A stretch of 64,000 nt of DNA from Paenibacillus_E qinlingensis (GTDB taxonomy: Bacteria > Bacillota > Bacilli > Paenibacillales > NBRC-103111), in contig NZ_JAQIVH010000013.1 in the NCBI RefSeq assembly GCF_028746185.1, positions 24,685-88,684 of the forward strand. Direction: 5' to 3'. Below the pieces are notes generated by a model that had not been told where the DNA came from, made no database searches, and saw only the letters and a list, made by a program, of their open reading frames with translations. Shown in pieces: positions 34,521 through 43,319 of the stretch. The number at the start of each line of letters is the position of its first letter. The stretch's first letter is position 1. Position numbers and translations under genes: made by a program.

Positions 34521-35657
34521 ATGAGTATTGTTATTGTGGATGATAATAAGACGAATTTATTAATTATTGAAAAAATTCTAGAAAAAGCGGGTTATACGGA
34601 TCTAATTGCGCTAACTTCGGCAAGAGAGCTGTATCATTTGCTTGGTATGGACACGCCGGATCAAGTGGAAATAACGGTCGATCTCATTCTTATGGATATG
34701 ATGATGCCGGAAATCGATGGGGTAGAAGCATGTCGTACGGTACAAGCTGATGAGCGGTTAAGGGATATTCCTATCATTTTCGTAACGGCGATGGGGGATT
34801 CCAATAAGTTGGCGGAGGCATTGGATGCAGGAGCGCTGGATTATGTGATGAAACCGATTAACAAGGTGGAGCTTCTGGCGCGGATTCGTTCAACACTTCG
34901 TTTGAAATATGAAAAAGATTGGCATAAAGAGCGCGATAAGCGGATTAAGTATGAGCTTGATTTGGCAAAACAGGTCCAGCTTAGTGTGCTTAGCCATCCA
35001 CTGAAGAATGAGAACATCGAGATTTCAGCGGTGTATCGGCCTTCGTCAGAACTGGCGGGTGATTTGTATGCGTGGTATCCGATCGGGCCGCATCGGTATG
35101 GCATTATTTTGCTCGATATGATGGGGCATGGTATTTCTTCATCCTTAGTGTGTATGTACATCTACTCGGCTTTGAAGGATACCATCACGGCGATAGGCGA
35201 TCCAGAGTTGGTGATGCAGGAACTTAATCGGCGAATGAATCAGCTCCATGTCACGGATAGTCTTATTAATTATTACTTTACTGCGATCTATCTGGTTCTT
35301 GATACCGAGCAGCGTACCATTGAGTATGTAAATGCAGGCCATCCAGCTGGCGTTGCAGTGCTTGATGGCGATGTGCAACTGCTCTCGGAAGGGTGCTGTG
35401 CAATTGGCTTTTTTGAAGGAATTGAGATTACCAAAGGATACGCGAGCTACGAGAAACAAGCCCAGATTGTTTTATATACCGATGGATTGACGGAATGGAT
35501 TGCAGATGATGAGCAGGATGGTATGGCTCAAATCAAGGGCAATCTCAAAGTTTTGAATGGGCATGACCCGGAAGGATTAGTCGAAAGGCTTTCTACGACA
35601 ACGAAGAACAGCCCTTCGCAGGATGATATGTGTTTGGTCATGATCTCTGCCTCCTAG
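34521..35657 (+). CDS. rsbY: Response regulator with PP2C phosphatase domain (RsbY-like)
   Basis: A 378-residue two-domain protein. Receiver (about 1-125) with phospho-acceptor Asp59 in DLILMDMMMPEIDG and Lys in VMKPINK; PP2C/SpoIIE-type phosphatase (about 170-375) with SSELAGDLYAWYPIG and LLDMMGHGISSSLV carrying metal-binding Asp residues. In Bacillus cereus RsbY of this architecture dephosphorylates RsbV when phosphorylated by RsbK. The same role is inferred here, either toward the RsbV immediately downstream or the one next to sigB. GAAAGGGG supports start 34521. Confidence 0.88.
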   Translation: MSIVIVDDNKTNLLIIEKILEKAGYTDLIALTSARELYHLLGMDTPDQVEITVDLILMDMMMPEIDGVEACRTVQADERLRDIPIIFVTAMGDSNKLAEALDAGALDYVMKPINKVELLARIRSTLRLKYEKDWHKERDKRIKYELDLAKQVQLSVLSHPLKNENIEISAVYRPSSELAGDLYAWYPIGPHRYGIILLDMMGHGISSSLVCMYIYSALKDTITAIGDPELVMQELNRRMNQLHVTDSLINYYFTAIYLVLDTEQRTIEYVNAGHPAGVAVLDGDVQLLSEGCCAIGFFEGIEITKGYASYEKQAQIVLYTDGLTEWIADDEQDGMAQIKGNLKVLNGHDPEGLVERLSTTTKNSPSQDDMCLVMISAS

Positions 35658-35735
35658 CTTGCACAATGCAATGAAACTTGAATACGAGTAGTGGTCTTGG
35701 TACGATTAGACAATAATGACTAGGGAGTGTGGCTT

Positions 35736-36068
35736 ATGTCCTCAGAAAGATTTCAAATTGATCTTGAAGAATCGGAGAAGTCAATACAGCTCATTATCCG
35801 TGGGGAGCTTGACTTGGCAGCAGCACAAGCATTCCGCCAGGCACTTGAGGCCGTCGTTCATCGTGAAGATAAAGCATTAATTCTCAATTTGAAGCATTTA
35901 AACTATATCGATAGTACGGGGATTGGCATCGTGGTATCTACCTTGAAAATTCGCGATGAAATCAAAGCGCCGTTCGCCGTCCATGATATTCCGCCAGGAA
36001 TAAGGAAACTGTTTGATTTGACGGGGATTACAGGATTTCTGAATGAAGGGATCGAACGCAGCGTATGA
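35736..36068 (+). CDS. Anti-sigma factor antagonist (RsbV-like, first pair)
   Basis: A 110-residue STAS-domain protein. The phosphorylatable serine is Ser60 in NYIDSTGIGIVVS, and IRGELDLAAAQAF is the usual strand-loop before it. It binds and neutralises an RsbW kinase when unphosphorylated. AGGGAG precedes the ATG at 35736. The stop overlaps the next start by 4 bp. Paralogous to the STAS protein at 37645. Confidence 0.9.
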   Translation: MSSERFQIDLEESEKSIQLIIRGELDLAAAQAFRQALEAVVHREDKALILNLKHLNYIDSTGIGIVVSTLKIRDEIKAPFAVHDIPPGIRKLFDLTGITGFLNEGIERSV

Positions 36069-36508
36069 AGGTCATTCGCTTACATATTCCGGCAGCAGCA
36101 GAGCATTTGGAGATTGTGAGACTTAGCTTATATGGTGTAGCAACGAAACTGGGCTTCTCGTATGAGGACATTGAAGATATGAAGGTGGCTGTATCTGAAG
36201 CTTGTAATAATGCCATTTTGCATGCGGAGCCTGGAGATAGCAGCGGCCACATCGACATTAGCTATGAACTTAGTGATGATGCCCTCCGCGTGAAAGTGAA
36301 GGATAGCGGTACTGGCTACGAGGTGTCTAGCGAAAGTCGGCAAACGGGTCCTTTCACGGGGACGATGCCGAGTGAACTTACCACCGGTGGTCTGGGCATT
36401 TATCTGATGGAAGCGTTAATGGATGAAGTTCTGGTCGATACGACGTGTGGCACTGAGGTTACTTTAGTTAAATATGTGCACAGCAAAAACCACGGAATGA
36501 CGGAATAA
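36065..36508 (+). CDS. RsbW-like serine kinase/anti-sigma factor (first pair)
   Basis: A 147-residue GHKL-type ATPase: N-box MKVAVSEACNNAILHAEPGD (about 41-60), G1 box KDSGTGYE, and GGLGIYLMEALMDEV. RsbW proteins phosphorylate RsbV and sequester sigma-B. It is very similar to the RsbW at 38013, but no sigma gene follows; a terminator spans its stop codon. Its target may be SigB, another sigma factor or only the neighbouring RsbV. Confidence 0.9.
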   Translation: MKVIRLHIPAAAEHLEIVRLSLYGVATKLGFSYEDIEDMKVAVSEACNNAILHAEPGDSSGHIDISYELSDDALRVKVKDSGTGYEVSSESRQTGPFTGTMPSELTTGGLGIYLMEALMDEVLVDTTCGTEVTLVKYVHSKNHGMTE

Positions 36509-36529
36509 CCGCCAAACCGTGGTTTTTCT
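36485..36529. terminator. Bidirectional terminator between the first rsbW and dps
   Basis: AAAAACCACGG (36485-36495) pairs with CCGTGGTTTTT (36517-36527). T-runs on both strands serve the two convergent genes. Confidence 0.85.
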
Positions 36530-36537
36530 TTCCTATT

Positions 36538-37002
36538 CTATTTGCCGAGATAGGCGGCCAGCATCCAGCTGTGTTTCTCCAAGGAGGAACGGATCGTAAT
36601 CAGCATATCCGCGGTAGGCTGATCTTTTTGGTCTTCAGCCAGCTCAATCCCTTCGGTCAACTCGGAGCATAACAATGTGAAATCATCAACGAGCTGTTTC
36701 ACCATGAGGTCCGCATTATTTTCAGTCTTCTTAGCTTCTTTAATGGAAGCCATTTGCAAATGCTCTTTTAAAGTGGCAGTCGGAACTGCACGCAGGGAAA
36801 GCATTCTCTCTGCGATTGTATCCAAATGGAGTGTGGCTTCTGTGTACAATTCTTCAAATTTAATATGTAGGGTGAAGAAATTTTCACCTTTCACATACCA
36901 ATGATAATTATGCAGCTTCATATAGAGTACTGAGAAGTTAGAGACTTGTTTATCAAGCAGGTCTGTTAGCGGGCTAGCCTTCGTTATCGTTGTATTAACC
37001 AT
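36538..37002 (-). CDS. dps: Dps-family DNA-protecting ferritin-like protein
   Basis: A 154-residue four-helix protein that forms dodecamers, binds DNA and stores iron oxidised with peroxide. The dinuclear iron (ferroxidase) site is visible: LHNYHWYVKG (about 31-40) with the conserved His, and FEELYTEATLHLDTIAERML (about 49-68) with Asp and Glu ligands. Dps is a classical sigma-B target in Bacillus. ATG at 37002 has GGAGG 7 bp upstream. The promoter at 37049-37074 fits. Confidence 0.94.
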   Translation of the reverse strand: MVNTTITKASPLTDLLDKQVSNFSVLYMKLHNYHWYVKGENFFTLHIKFEELYTEATLHLDTIAERMLSLRAVPTATLKEHLQMASIKEAKKTENNADLMVKQLVDDFTLLCSELTEGIELAEDQKDQPTADMLITIRSSLEKHSWMLAAYLGK

Positions 37003-37048
37003 GATCATTCCTCCACTTAATTAATTTATTTGTGTCTACAAGATATAA

Positions 37049-37074
37049 GTAACCTTATGAGAGCTAAGTGAAAC
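37049..37074 (-). promoter_or_regulatory. Sigma-B-like promoter of dps
   Basis: On the minus strand GTTTCA (37074-37069), a 14-bp spacer and GGTTAC (37054-37049). It is back-to-back with the plus-strand promoter at 37111. Confidence 0.65.
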
Positions 37075-37110
37075 AGTTAAGTTTCGATGAATATATTTTG
37101 TGTCTCGTGT

Positions 37111-37136
37111 GTTTCAACTTTTTCTATCTTGGGTAA
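37111..37136 (+). promoter_or_regulatory. Sigma-B-like promoter of the ytxG-rsbV-rsbW-sigB operon
   Basis: GTTTCA (37111-37116), 14-bp spacer, GGGTAA (37131-37136), 36 bp before the ytxG-like start. It implies that sigB is autoregulated, as in Bacillus. Confidence 0.75.
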
Positions 37137-37171
37137 CTACGTAATAACAAGGCACAATAGGAGGGATTCCC

Positions 37172-37630
37172 ATGTTGCTTCAAATAAGTGTATGTGTGGT
37201 AGCAATTGCGTTTGTGTTTCTGGTTTTTTATTTGATTCAAACCTTAAAATCCTTGAAGCATTCCCTTGATGAGATAACCTCAACAATGGGTCAGATGAAA
37301 AATGAAGTGACGGAGATCAGTTCTGATGTGAAGGATGTCATTCTTAATACGAATGAGGTTGCAATCGATATGCGAATGAAACTTTCCACGCTTAATCATC
37401 TATTTGGAACCGTGCAGGATGTTGGTCAGGTACTTCATGAGCTATCTTCTTCCGTTAAACAATCAGCTTCAAGTCTGATCGCTTCTGTCAAGCCAACAGA
37501 AACATCTGCAAAAACATCCCCGCTTAATGGGAAGTTGAAAGCTATTCTGCAAGGAGCGACTATGACGCTCGAGATTTGGGATAAAATTAAAGTGAAGAAG
37601 TCATCACCGCAAGCCGGTTCGATGAAATAG
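37172..37630 (+). CDS. ytxG: DUF948 protein (YtxG-like)
   Basis: A 152-residue protein with one N-terminal membrane helix (about 1-22), then a coiled coil of the DUF948 type (LKSLKHSLDEITSTMGQMKN, about 26-45) and a Ser/Lys-rich tail. YtxG is a sigma-B-regulated general stress protein of unknown function, usually encoded next to ytxH. Here it heads the sigB operon. TAGGAGGG precedes the ATG. Confidence 0.85.
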   Translation: MLLQISVCVVAIAFVFLVFYLIQTLKSLKHSLDEITSTMGQMKNEVTEISSDVKDVILNTNEVAIDMRMKLSTLNHLFGTVQDVGQVLHELSSSVKQSASSLIASVKPTETSAKTSPLNGKLKAILQGATMTLEIWDKIKVKKSSPQAGSMK

Positions 37631-37644
37631 AGAGGGGTCATCAC

Positions 37645-38016
37645 GTGAACGCTATACGTAAATTTATGTTTTATAAACAGTCCGATGGGAAAGAAAATAG
37701 GATCTATTTAAGCGGAGAGCTTGATCTCTCAGCGGCGTCTTCACTAGCTAACGTACTGGATTCCGTAGTTAGAAAAGAGGAAGAAACGCTTATCCTAGAT
37801 TTGAAAGAACTAAAATATATAGACAGCACAGGAATTGGGCTTATCGTTTCCGCAATTAAAGTAAGGGCTGCGATGCACGCATCGTTCCAAATCGACCATA
37901 TCCCAGCTAAGGTTAGGCGCTTATTCGATATTACAGGCGTTTCCAGTTATTTGCATAACAATGGCAGCTTAAGAGAAAATCAACGTATAACTGAAAGGAA
38001 AGAAGAAATCATATGA
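37645..38016 (+). CDS. rsbV: Anti-sigma factor antagonist RsbV (sigB operon)
   Basis: A 123-residue STAS protein with phosphorylation site Ser61 in KYIDSTGIGLIVS and LSGELDLSAASSL. In its dephosphorylated state it binds RsbW and releases SigB. GTG start behind GAGGGG. It overlaps rsbW by 4 bp. About 15 residues longer at the C-terminus than usual (NNGSLRENQRITERKEEII). Confidence 0.93.
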   Translation: MNAIRKFMFYKQSDGKENRIYLSGELDLSAASSLANVLDSVVRKEEETLILDLKELKYIDSTGIGLIVSAIKVRAAMHASFQIDHIPAKVRRLFDITGVSSYLHNNGSLRENQRITERKEEII

Positions 38017-38459
38017 GCCCATACATCGGTCTGACCATACCTGCACAAGCGGATTATTTGGATATTGTTCGACTCACTTTATACGGCGTTGCAACCAAAG
38101 CAGGCTTCTCCTTTGAAGATATTGAAGATATGAAAGTCGCTGTCGCTGAAGCCTGTAACAACGCCATTCTTCATGCTTATGCTGAGGGGAATCCAGGCAT
38201 CGTAGAAATTCAATTTGAGCCTAGTGATGGCTATATGAAAATAACGGTGAAGGATGAAGGCGATAGCTTTCATTATGTTCAAACGGACCCTGAAGAAGTA
38301 ACGCTGCACCATAAATCGATTCAAGAAGCGAATGTTGGGGGACTCGGTCTCTTTTTGATGCAAGCATTAATGGATGATGTGCAGGTGTTAGCGCGTGGTG
38401 GCCAAGGGACTAAAGTCATTCTGACCAAGCAGGTGTATAGAAAAGAGGAGATTGTATGA
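38013..38459 (+). CDS. rsbW: Serine kinase and anti-sigma-B factor RsbW
   Basis: A 148-residue GHKL ATPase, N-box AVAEACNNAILHAYAEGNPG (about 45-64), KDEGDSFH and GGLGLFLMQALMDDV. It holds SigB inactive and phosphorylates RsbV. It overlaps both rsbV and sigB by 4 bp, so the three proteins are made in coupled amounts. Confidence 0.94.
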   Translation: MSPYIGLTIPAQADYLDIVRLTLYGVATKAGFSFEDIEDMKVAVAEACNNAILHAYAEGNPGIVEIQFEPSDGYMKITVKDEGDSFHYVQTDPEEVTLHHKSIQEANVGGLGLFLMQALMDDVQVLARGGQGTKVILTKQVYRKEEIV

Positions 38460-39229
38460 ATGTGAAGGGAACTGTCTCTTCCTCCGACCCTTTATATGAT
38501 ATCTATGAGAAGAAGAAGATTTATAAGGAAACCGGATGTCAAGAGGCAGCTACCGTCTTGCTCTTGCACTATGAACCGATTGTACGAATGGCGGTAAGCA
38601 AAATGTCGCGAAGCCGCCCTGACCTCTATGAAGATCTCTTTCAAGTCGGTCAAATGTCGATGCTCAGGTTGTTTACGCAGTATGACCATGCGATGGAAGT
38701 GCCTTTTGAAGGCTATGCGATGAAAAGCCTCATTGGGCATCTCAAAAATTATTTGCGTGATAAGTCATGGTACATACAAGTTCCTAGACGCATTAAGGAA
38801 AAGGGAGCGCAGATGGGGCGTGCGTTGGATGAACTGACGGCTAAGCTGGAGCGCTCGCCGAATGTGGATGAAATTGCAGCTTATCTAGAGCTGAGTACAG
38901 AAGAAACCATGGAAATCTTAGCCGGTCGCGATTATTATCACTACACCTCCCTCGATACCCCGCTCACAAGTGAGGGCGATGGGGCCACGATTGGGGATAT
39001 GATTGCAGGTACCACCGATGACTATCAAGCTATAGAGCGGCGTATGGATCTTGCTGAAGCTATGGATTGCTTGAAGGATGAGGAACGTACCGTTATTGGG
39101 ATGATTTACCAAGAAGGGCAGTCCCAACGCCAAATTGCCGATCAGCTAGGCATCTCTCAGATGAGTGTATCCCGTATTCAGAAGAGGGCGATGACGAAAT
39201 TGAAAACAGCCTTAACATCGAACGTATAG
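38456..39229 (+). CDS. sigB: RNA polymerase sigma factor SigB
   Basis: Group-3 sigma factor of the SigB/SigF/SigG type (257 aa): region 2 with SRPDLYEDLFQVGQMSMLRL (about 43-62) and FEGYAMKSLIGHLKNYLRD; region 3; region 4.2 helix-turn-helix GQSQRQIADQLGISQMSVSR (about 224-243). Directs RNA polymerase to general stress promoters, four candidates of which lie in this window. Last gene of the rsbV-rsbW-sigB operon. Confidence 0.93.
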   Translation: MNVKGTVSSSDPLYDIYEKKKIYKETGCQEAATVLLLHYEPIVRMAVSKMSRSRPDLYEDLFQVGQMSMLRLFTQYDHAMEVPFEGYAMKSLIGHLKNYLRDKSWYIQVPRRIKEKGAQMGRALDELTAKLERSPNVDEIAAYLELSTEETMEILAGRDYYHYTSLDTPLTSEGDGATIGDMIAGTTDDYQAIERRMDLAEAMDCLKDEERTVIGMIYQEGQSQRQIADQLGISQMSVSRIQKRAMTKLKTALTSNV

Positions 39230-39326
39230 AAGGTTATTTACCTGCTAGGGGCTGAAAATGTGGTATAGTAGTTTAGTATAATGTTATCTTACATTTGCTA
39301 CCAACTGTACCAGGAGGCACTTTCTT

Positions 39327-42104
39327 ATGTTTAATTCCTATCTACTTAAGATTAAACCCAAGATTATGCTGGGCTATATCTTAATTATTGTCTGTCTTGG
39401 TCTATCACTATTAGTCGTAAGTAGTCGCGTGACGGATCTGCAGAAAGAAGTTAGTTTCATCTCTACGCATGATATGGAAGTACACGATCAGCTCAACGAG
39501 TTGCAGAAGAGAATGCTCGATCTGGAGACAGGCATGCGCGGCTTTGTCATCACGGGTGATGAGCAGTATCTGGAGCCCTATAATGAGGGGAATCGCACCT
39601 GGCAGGAAGCTTATAATAAAATTCGTCAACTTGTCAGTGATAATCCCTCGCAAGTGCAAAGTATGGAGGCCATTGAAGAGACGATTCAGCTCTGGCTGAA
39701 AACGAGCGGTGACACCGTTATTCGTATGAAAAGGGATAACAATACGGCAGCACTGAATGATTATTTTAAACAGAATGCAGGCAAAAAGGTGATGGATCAG
39801 TTGCGTACGCAATTTGATTCTTTTCTCGTAACGGAGAAGAATTTAACGGCCGTACGAGTCGAACAGATCGCCAAAAGCAACTATAATCTTAAAGTTGTTC
39901 TTTTTACTATTTTGGGTCTTATTTCTATTATTGCTGTTGTTGTGGCATTCCTACTATCGAATTCGATAACAAACACGATTAAACAAGTTACCCAGAAGAT
40001 TCGCGATATTACCGCATTGGAAGGGAATTTAGCCTCTCGGATTGAAGTGAAGACGAATGACGAAATCCGTTTGTTGGCTGAGGCAACGAATGAGTTGCTG
40101 GCGAGTTTAGAGAAACAGAGCTGGATTCAGTCGAGTATTACAGAAGTTGCAACCCTGTATCAAGGTATACGTGAAATAACTTCTCTGAGTGAAGCCTTTA
40201 TCCATAAGCTGGCACCTTTGTTGGATGCCAGCTATGGTGTTATTTATTTGAGGCAGAACGAAGAAGGGGAACCTTTGTATGTAAAAATTGCAGGATACGC
40301 TGTTTCTGGACAGGTTCAAGCTGCTTCCCAGTTTCGGATAGGCGAAGGCTTAGTCGGACAGTGTGCAGTCGATAAACGAATTTTCCTGATGGATAACCTT
40401 CCTGATAATCATGTGAAAATAACGTCTGGGTTAGGAATCTCCACACCTCGCAGCCTACTACTAGCACCGATTCTGGTAGATGGAAGAACCGAGGCCGTTA
40501 TTGAGTTGGCTTCCCTTCATCAATTTCAGTCCAAGCATCTAACTTTGGTTGATTCTCTGCAAGAGAAGTTCGGTACTGCGATTACAAGTGTGCGCAGCCG
40601 GATGGAAGTGGAGCGTCTCCTCTCCGAGTCGCAAATGCTGACGGAGGAGCTGCAAGCTCAATCCGAGGAGCTTCAGACGCAGTCGGAAGAGCTGCAGATG
40701 CAACAGGAGCAGCTGCGGATGACGAATGAGTTTTTGGAGGAGCAGAATCAATTTGCTGAGCAGAAAGCTACGGAGCTTGAGAAAGCCAAAGACGAGCTTG
40801 AAGAGTATTCATTGCAGTTGAAGACAAGTTCTCAATACAAAACCGACTTCTTGGCTAATATGTCTCATGAATTGCGTACACCTCTGAATAGCATCATGAT
40901 TCTTTCGCAAATGCTAGTGGAGAGCAGTGGAGACATGCAGATGTCCGAGGTCGTGGAGTATTCGCGCGTGGTGAATGCGGCGGGTCATGATTTGCTGTCA
41001 TTGATCGACGATATTCTGGATTTATCCAAGGTCGAAGCTGGGAAAATTGAGATTATGCAGGACGAAGTTAATGTGACGGAGATTCCACAGTCCATGGAGC
41101 TTATGTTCTTACCAGTGGCTGCCAAGAAAGAGCTGGATTTCCATATTATCCTAGACTCGGATGTGCCGTCCGTCATTGTGACAGATGGTCAACGCCTGCA
41201 GCAAATTCTGAAGAACCTGTTGTCAAATGCATTTAAATTTACCGAAACAGGCTCTGTTACTATGAGAATAGCTCTCGCTGATTCATCGCGTATTAAAGAA
41301 CTTCTCCATCGAGGTCCAGAGGACACGATTCTTGCTATTTCGATTAAGGATACAGGTATTGGAATTCCGATTGATAAGCAGCACATTATTTTTGAGGCCT
41401 TTCAACAAGTGGATGGTACAACCAATCGTCAGTATGGCGGAACGGGGCTTGGTCTATCGATCTGCCGCGAGTTTACCCGATTGCTTGGGGGAACGATTGT
41501 TGTGAAGAGTGAGCTGCAAGTAGGTAGTACGTTTACCTTATATATCCCAAATAGACCAGAACTTGTCCATCCTGACGATACCTCAGCACAAGGTCAGATC
41601 GCGGCTTCTAGTGAGCAAGTGATTCCGTATAAAGGGGATGCTTCCTATCCGAAGAGTTTCTTTAGCGATGCTGAGCTGTCCCTAGATGGGTCAATTCATG
41701 CGGATGCACAGCTTTTCGAGGGGAAAAGAGTTTTGCTTGTCGATGATGACGCCCGTAACGTATTCGCACTCGTTAGTGCTTTAGAAATAAAAGGTGTAAC
41801 GGTTGTTGTGGCTGAGAATGGCAGAGAAGCGATTGATCTATTAACCGTGGATTCAAATTACGATTTGGTATTAATGGATATCATGATGCCAGTTATGGAC
41901 GGTTATGATGCCATGAAGGAGATACGGGGAGGTTTGGAGTTACGCCACCTACCTATCATTGCCTTGACAGCGAAAGCTATGAAGAGTGAGAAAGAGAAAT
42001 GTCTTGAAGCGGGAGCATCGGACTATATTACGAAGCCACTGCAGATGGAACAACTCTTCTCGCTGATGCGGGTATGGCTTACGAAGCAGGTGAAGAAGCA
42101 TTGA
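39327..42104 (+). CDS. rsbK: Hybrid sensor histidine kinase (RsbK-like)
   Basis: A 925-residue hybrid kinase: TM1 (about 11-32), CHASE3-type extracytoplasmic sensor (about 35-180), TM2 (about 187-209), HAMP, GAF (about 280-425), a Gln/Glu-rich coiled coil (about 430-500), HisKA with phospho-His514 in NMSHELRTPLNSIMIL, HATPase with LKNLLSNAFKFTETGS, and a C-terminal receiver with Asp near 851 (LMDIMMPVMDG). This order and the neighbouring CheR-type gene match RsbK of Bacillus cereus, which activates sigma-B through RsbY. The stimulus is unknown. Confidence 0.9.
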   Translation: MFNSYLLKIKPKIMLGYILIIVCLGLSLLVVSSRVTDLQKEVSFISTHDMEVHDQLNELQKRMLDLETGMRGFVITGDEQYLEPYNEGNRTWQEAYNKIRQLVSDNPSQVQSMEAIEETIQLWLKTSGDTVIRMKRDNNTAALNDYFKQNAGKKVMDQLRTQFDSFLVTEKNLTAVRVEQIAKSNYNLKVVLFTILGLISIIAVVVAFLLSNSITNTIKQVTQKIRDITALEGNLASRIEVKTNDEIRLLAEATNELLASLEKQSWIQSSITEVATLYQGIREITSLSEAFIHKLAPLLDASYGVIYLRQNEEGEPLYVKIAGYAVSGQVQAASQFRIGEGLVGQCAVDKRIFLMDNLPDNHVKITSGLGISTPRSLLLAPILVDGRTEAVIELASLHQFQSKHLTLVDSLQEKFGTAITSVRSRMEVERLLSESQMLTEELQAQSEELQTQSEELQMQQEQLRMTNEFLEEQNQFAEQKATELEKAKDELEEYSLQLKTSSQYKTDFLANMSHELRTPLNSIMILSQMLVESSGDMQMSEVVEYSRVVNAAGHDLLSLIDDILDLSKVEAGKIEIMQDEVNVTEIPQSMELMFLPVAAKKELDFHIILDSDVPSVIVTDGQRLQQILKNLLSNAFKFTETGSVTMRIALADSSRIKELLHRGPEDTILAISIKDTGIGIPIDKQHIIFEAFQQVDGTTNRQYGGTGLGLSICREFTRLLGGTIVVKSELQVGSTFTLYIPNRPELVHPDDTSAQGQIAASSEQVIPYKGDASYPKSFFSDAELSLDGSIHADAQLFEGKRVLLVDDDARNVFALVSALEIKGVTVVVAENGREAIDLLTVDSNYDLVLMDIMMPVMDGYDAMKEIRGGLELRHLPIIALTAKAMKSEKEKCLEAGASDYITKPLQMEQLFSLMRVWLTKQVKKH

Positions 42105-42967
42105 TACGTGAACCTCAAGATGGATGGAATGAGCCTGAAGAGCCTCCAATTGATGAGAGGGAAAACATTGAGATTAATTTGCTCCTGGAGGGCATATATC
42201 AAATGTATGGATTTGATTTCCGACATTATGTGCGCTCCTCTTTACGCAGACGGATTCTAAATCGAATGAAAATGGAAAAGTTACCAACGCTTACAGCGCT
42301 GCTGGAAAAAGTGCTGCATGAGCCGCTATTCGTAGACAAACTACTGGGTGACATGTCGATTCGTGTGACGGAAATGTTCCGAGATCCCAGCTTCTTCAGT
42401 GCCTTCCGCACTCAAGTTGTGCCAGCGCTGCGGGACTATCCAGAGATTCGTATCTGGCACGCAGGTTGCGCTACAGGTGAAGAAGCCTATGCCATGGCCA
42501 TACTCATGCAAGAAGAGGGCTTGGCAGAGAAGACTCGAATCTATGCCACTGACATGAATGAGCAGGCCATAGAGTCGGCTCAAAGAGGTGCGTTCCCGCT
42601 GAAACAGATGCAGCTGTATACCAAGAATTATTTGGAATCTGGCGGCACCAAAGCGTTCTCGGAGTATTACTCGACGGATCATCAGTATGCCTATTTTAAA
42701 CCGCAGCTGAAAGAGTGCATGATGTTTGCCCAGCACAATCTGGTGACAGATGGCTCTTTTAACGAGTTCCACGTTATCCTTTGCCGGAATGTGATGATCT
42801 ACTTCGATCCAAAGCTGCAGCAGCAGGTGCATAATTTATTTTACAGCAGCTTAACTCAGCAAGGTTTCTTGGGTCTCGGGAAGAAAGAGTATATTCTTCA
42901 TGTGCCTGAAGGTGTGCATTATGATGATTTTATGCCACATGAGCGTATATACCGTAAGAAATCGTAG
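42074..42967 (+). CDS. rsbM: CheR-type methyltransferase (RsbM-like)
   Basis: A 297-residue SAM-dependent methyltransferase of the CheR family. SAM site IRIWHAGCATGEEAYAMAIL (about 125-144), the N-terminal CheR helical domain (about 35-100), and HVILCRNVMIYFDPKLQQQV. In B. cereus RsbM methylates RsbK and restrains sigma-B; adjacency to the hybrid kinase supports that role. Start is uncertain: ATG 42074 overlaps the kinase by 31 bp with a poor ribosome binding site, while TTG 42101 would give a TTGA overlap behind AGGTGA. Confidence 0.88.
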   Translation: MAYEAGEEALIREPQDGWNEPEEPPIDERENIEINLLLEGIYQMYGFDFRHYVRSSLRRRILNRMKMEKLPTLTALLEKVLHEPLFVDKLLGDMSIRVTEMFRDPSFFSAFRTQVVPALRDYPEIRIWHAGCATGEEAYAMAILMQEEGLAEKTRIYATDMNEQAIESAQRGAFPLKQMQLYTKNYLESGGTKAFSEYYSTDHQYAYFKPQLKECMMFAQHNLVTDGSFNEFHVILCRNVMIYFDPKLQQQVHNLFYSSLTQQGFLGLGKKEYILHVPEGVHYDDFMPHERIYRKKS

Positions 42968-42976
42968 CAACGTTAT

Positions 42977-43022
42977 TGAAGAGGTGTCCCAAAGCCATAT
43001 GTGGCGGGGCATCTTTTCTCTT
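42977..43022 (+). terminator. Imperfect terminator after the CheR-type gene
   Basis: AAGAGGTGTCCC pairs, with wobbles, with GGGGCATCTTTT, which runs into TCTCTTTT. Confidence 0.55.
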
Positions 43023-43126
43023 TTGAAATTCTTCGAGGATTAGCGGCCTACTCGGTATGGACGTACGGGGGTGTGGATGCGCGACGCGTACATACGGGAT
43101 CTAGGAGATTGCTCTTCATAAATCCA

Positions 43127-43319
43127 ATTAACTGGAAAAAATGCAGCTGTTTTTACGAAATTTTCTCCAAAAATCAATCTAACTGGATAATATGTAGTTA
43201 TAACTGCCTGTATTGTTCAGGTTAGGTAAAAAAGGTTGAAATTAACTGCAGATTTTCCATCTACTCTGCGTAAAATCAAAAAAACCACAAATTTAACTGT
43301 ATAAAACCCATCTATTTAC
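43127..43319. repeat. Four-unit dyad element Q5 (AACTGGA family)
   Basis: TAACTGGA (43129-43136) and TAACTGGA (43180-43187) are mirrored by TCCATCTA (43256-43263) and CCCATCTA (43307-43314). Pitch is 51 bp twice and the centre is 43221.5 for both pairs. It lies in a 725-bp gap. The rest of that gap holds a pyrimidine-rich CTACCT stretch (about 43385-43440), nothing recognisable to 43610, and then a sigma-B-like promoter. Confidence 0.8.
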
